Assembly: GCA_000697335.1 (NCBI GenBank)
Contig: JNEM01014198.1
Span: 1 to 32,217, forward strand
Direction: 5' to 3'
Length of the DNA stretch: 32,217 nucleotides
Source: Conidiobolus incongruus B7586
Lineage: Eukaryota > Entomophthoromycota > Entomophthoromycetes > Entomophthorales > Conidiobolaceae
The notes beneath the pieces were generated by a model. That model was not told the DNA's origin, made no database searches, and saw only the letters and a list, made by a program, of their open reading frames with translations. Shown here piece by piece: positions 31,403 through 32,217 of the stretch. Positions within the stretch are counted from its first letter, which is position 1. Each line of letters opens with the position of its first letter. Made by a program: the position numbers and the translations under genes.

Positions 31403-32217
31403 GATATGTAAATAATGTTATAACATTATCTTATTTACCAAATTTCATTTATATATAACCTGGGTTTATTTAAATGTTTACAATTTATAAATTCAATTTC
31501 GCCCATCAATATGTTGATCCCAATCAAAATCATGATCATTTATTTATATTATATAATGTTCATGTTATGTATATAAATTATTTTTAAATAAAATCAGCCA
31601 TAATTAATCATATTAAGTACAGGAGAGCCCTAATTAAGTCAAATGTATATCGGTTAATCTATATTAGTAATTATTTTAAATATATTACTTAAATAAAATG
31701 CTGGCATAAGTAATTTAAAATTTCAATTCATTATCAATGATCATTTGAATTTTCAGTTTCTTTAATTTTGAGGAATTAGTCAAATGATACTAAATTTAGT
31801 AGTTTAATCAAATCCAATTACTAATATAATATATTTGATAAATTAGATTTTGTCAACTTTTTTGTATAATACTTTTTATATATTAACTAACATGATAAAG
31901 GTTTAATATATATTATATACTTTTATATATAAAGTCAAAATTATTAATTATTATTAAATAAACAAATAATTATTGATATATTATATTTATTTGTAAATAA
32001 TAATAAAATTATCAATATAGAATTTATTTATAGTTTTAAAGATATAAAATAAAATTTTTTATATTTAAATAAATTTATTTCCAAATTTAAGTCTTTTTTA
32101 GATAAAAATTAGTTTTATATAACATTTTTTATTTTTAAATATTTTTAAATTATTTTAATTAGATATTAATTATATTATAATAAAAAAAGTTATAAATTAT
32201 AATAAAATATTCTTATA
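31403..32217. other. Promoter of the secreted-protein gene and AT-rich end of window
   Basis: 31403-31540 is the likely promoter (TATA candidate listed separately). From about 31850 onward the sequence is almost pure A/T and shows nothing. Confidence 0.4.
31449..31458 (-). promoter_or_regulatory. TATA-box candidate of the secreted-protein gene
   Basis: TTATATATAA, a palindrome about 47 nt before the ATG and next to a CCTGGG patch. Its position suits a short leader; TATA-like words are frequent here. Confidence 0.4.

Overview
The window looks like nuclear DNA of a fungus. It is very AT-rich, with short introns (mostly 49-70 nt) that have GT(A)-type donors and TACTAAC-like branch sites. The genes are sparse and separated by long AT-saturated stretches. 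Nuclear-encoded mitochondrial translation genes (uL6m and the tRNA thiouridylase MTU1) argue for a respiring organism with a mitochondrial genome. The membrane-anchored kelch protein would suit an early-diverging (zygomycete-grade) fungus, but that placement is inference only.

Layout, left to right. 139-5842 is a heavily decayed Ty3/gypsy LTR retrotransposon read on the minus strand, with two 392-bp LTRs. At 6132-6150 there is an exact 19-bp Tn5 mosaic end, the transposase recognition sequence used in sequencing libraries. This is almost certainly a library remnant, so the join between the retroelement side and the gene side is suspect. 7467-9731 is a 12-exon SF3A1/Prp21 splicing factor gene. 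12035-12106 is tRNA-Glu(UUC). 12742-13983 is a 7-exon acidic protein of unknown function with one apparent homopolymer frame break. 14207-15856 (minus) is an intronless secreted, membrane-anchored kelch protein. About 5 kb of AT-saturated DNA follows, with a tRNA-Glu relic at 17626. 20946-21808 (minus) is triosephosphate isomerase, with one GC-AG intron. 22325-22396 (minus) is a degenerate tRNA-Thr(UGU). 22503-24390 (minus, 11 exons) is MTU1, which shares a 341-bp divergent promoter with the uL6m gene (24732-25409). 25892-28603 (minus) is a large intronless Elg1/ATAD5-like PCNA-unloader subunit. 30785-31402 (minus) encodes a small secreted acidic protein with a Tyr/Gly/Asp-rich tail.

Functional ties: MTU1 and uL6m both serve mitochondrial translation and may be co-regulated. 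SF3A1 serves the intron-rich gene style seen here. The large highly structured genes (kelch, Elg1, uL6m, secreted protein) have no introns, while SF3A1, MTU1 and the unknown gene are intron-dense.

Between the genes lie several islands of lower AT content with long but interrupted reading frames. They look like decayed coding sequence that I could not identify. I found no CRISPR array, operon-like system or clearly new defence or mobile system. The most actionable observations are the Tn5 end, the altered Walker B of the Elg1-like protein, the frame break in the unknown gene, the GC-AG intron and the coding relics.
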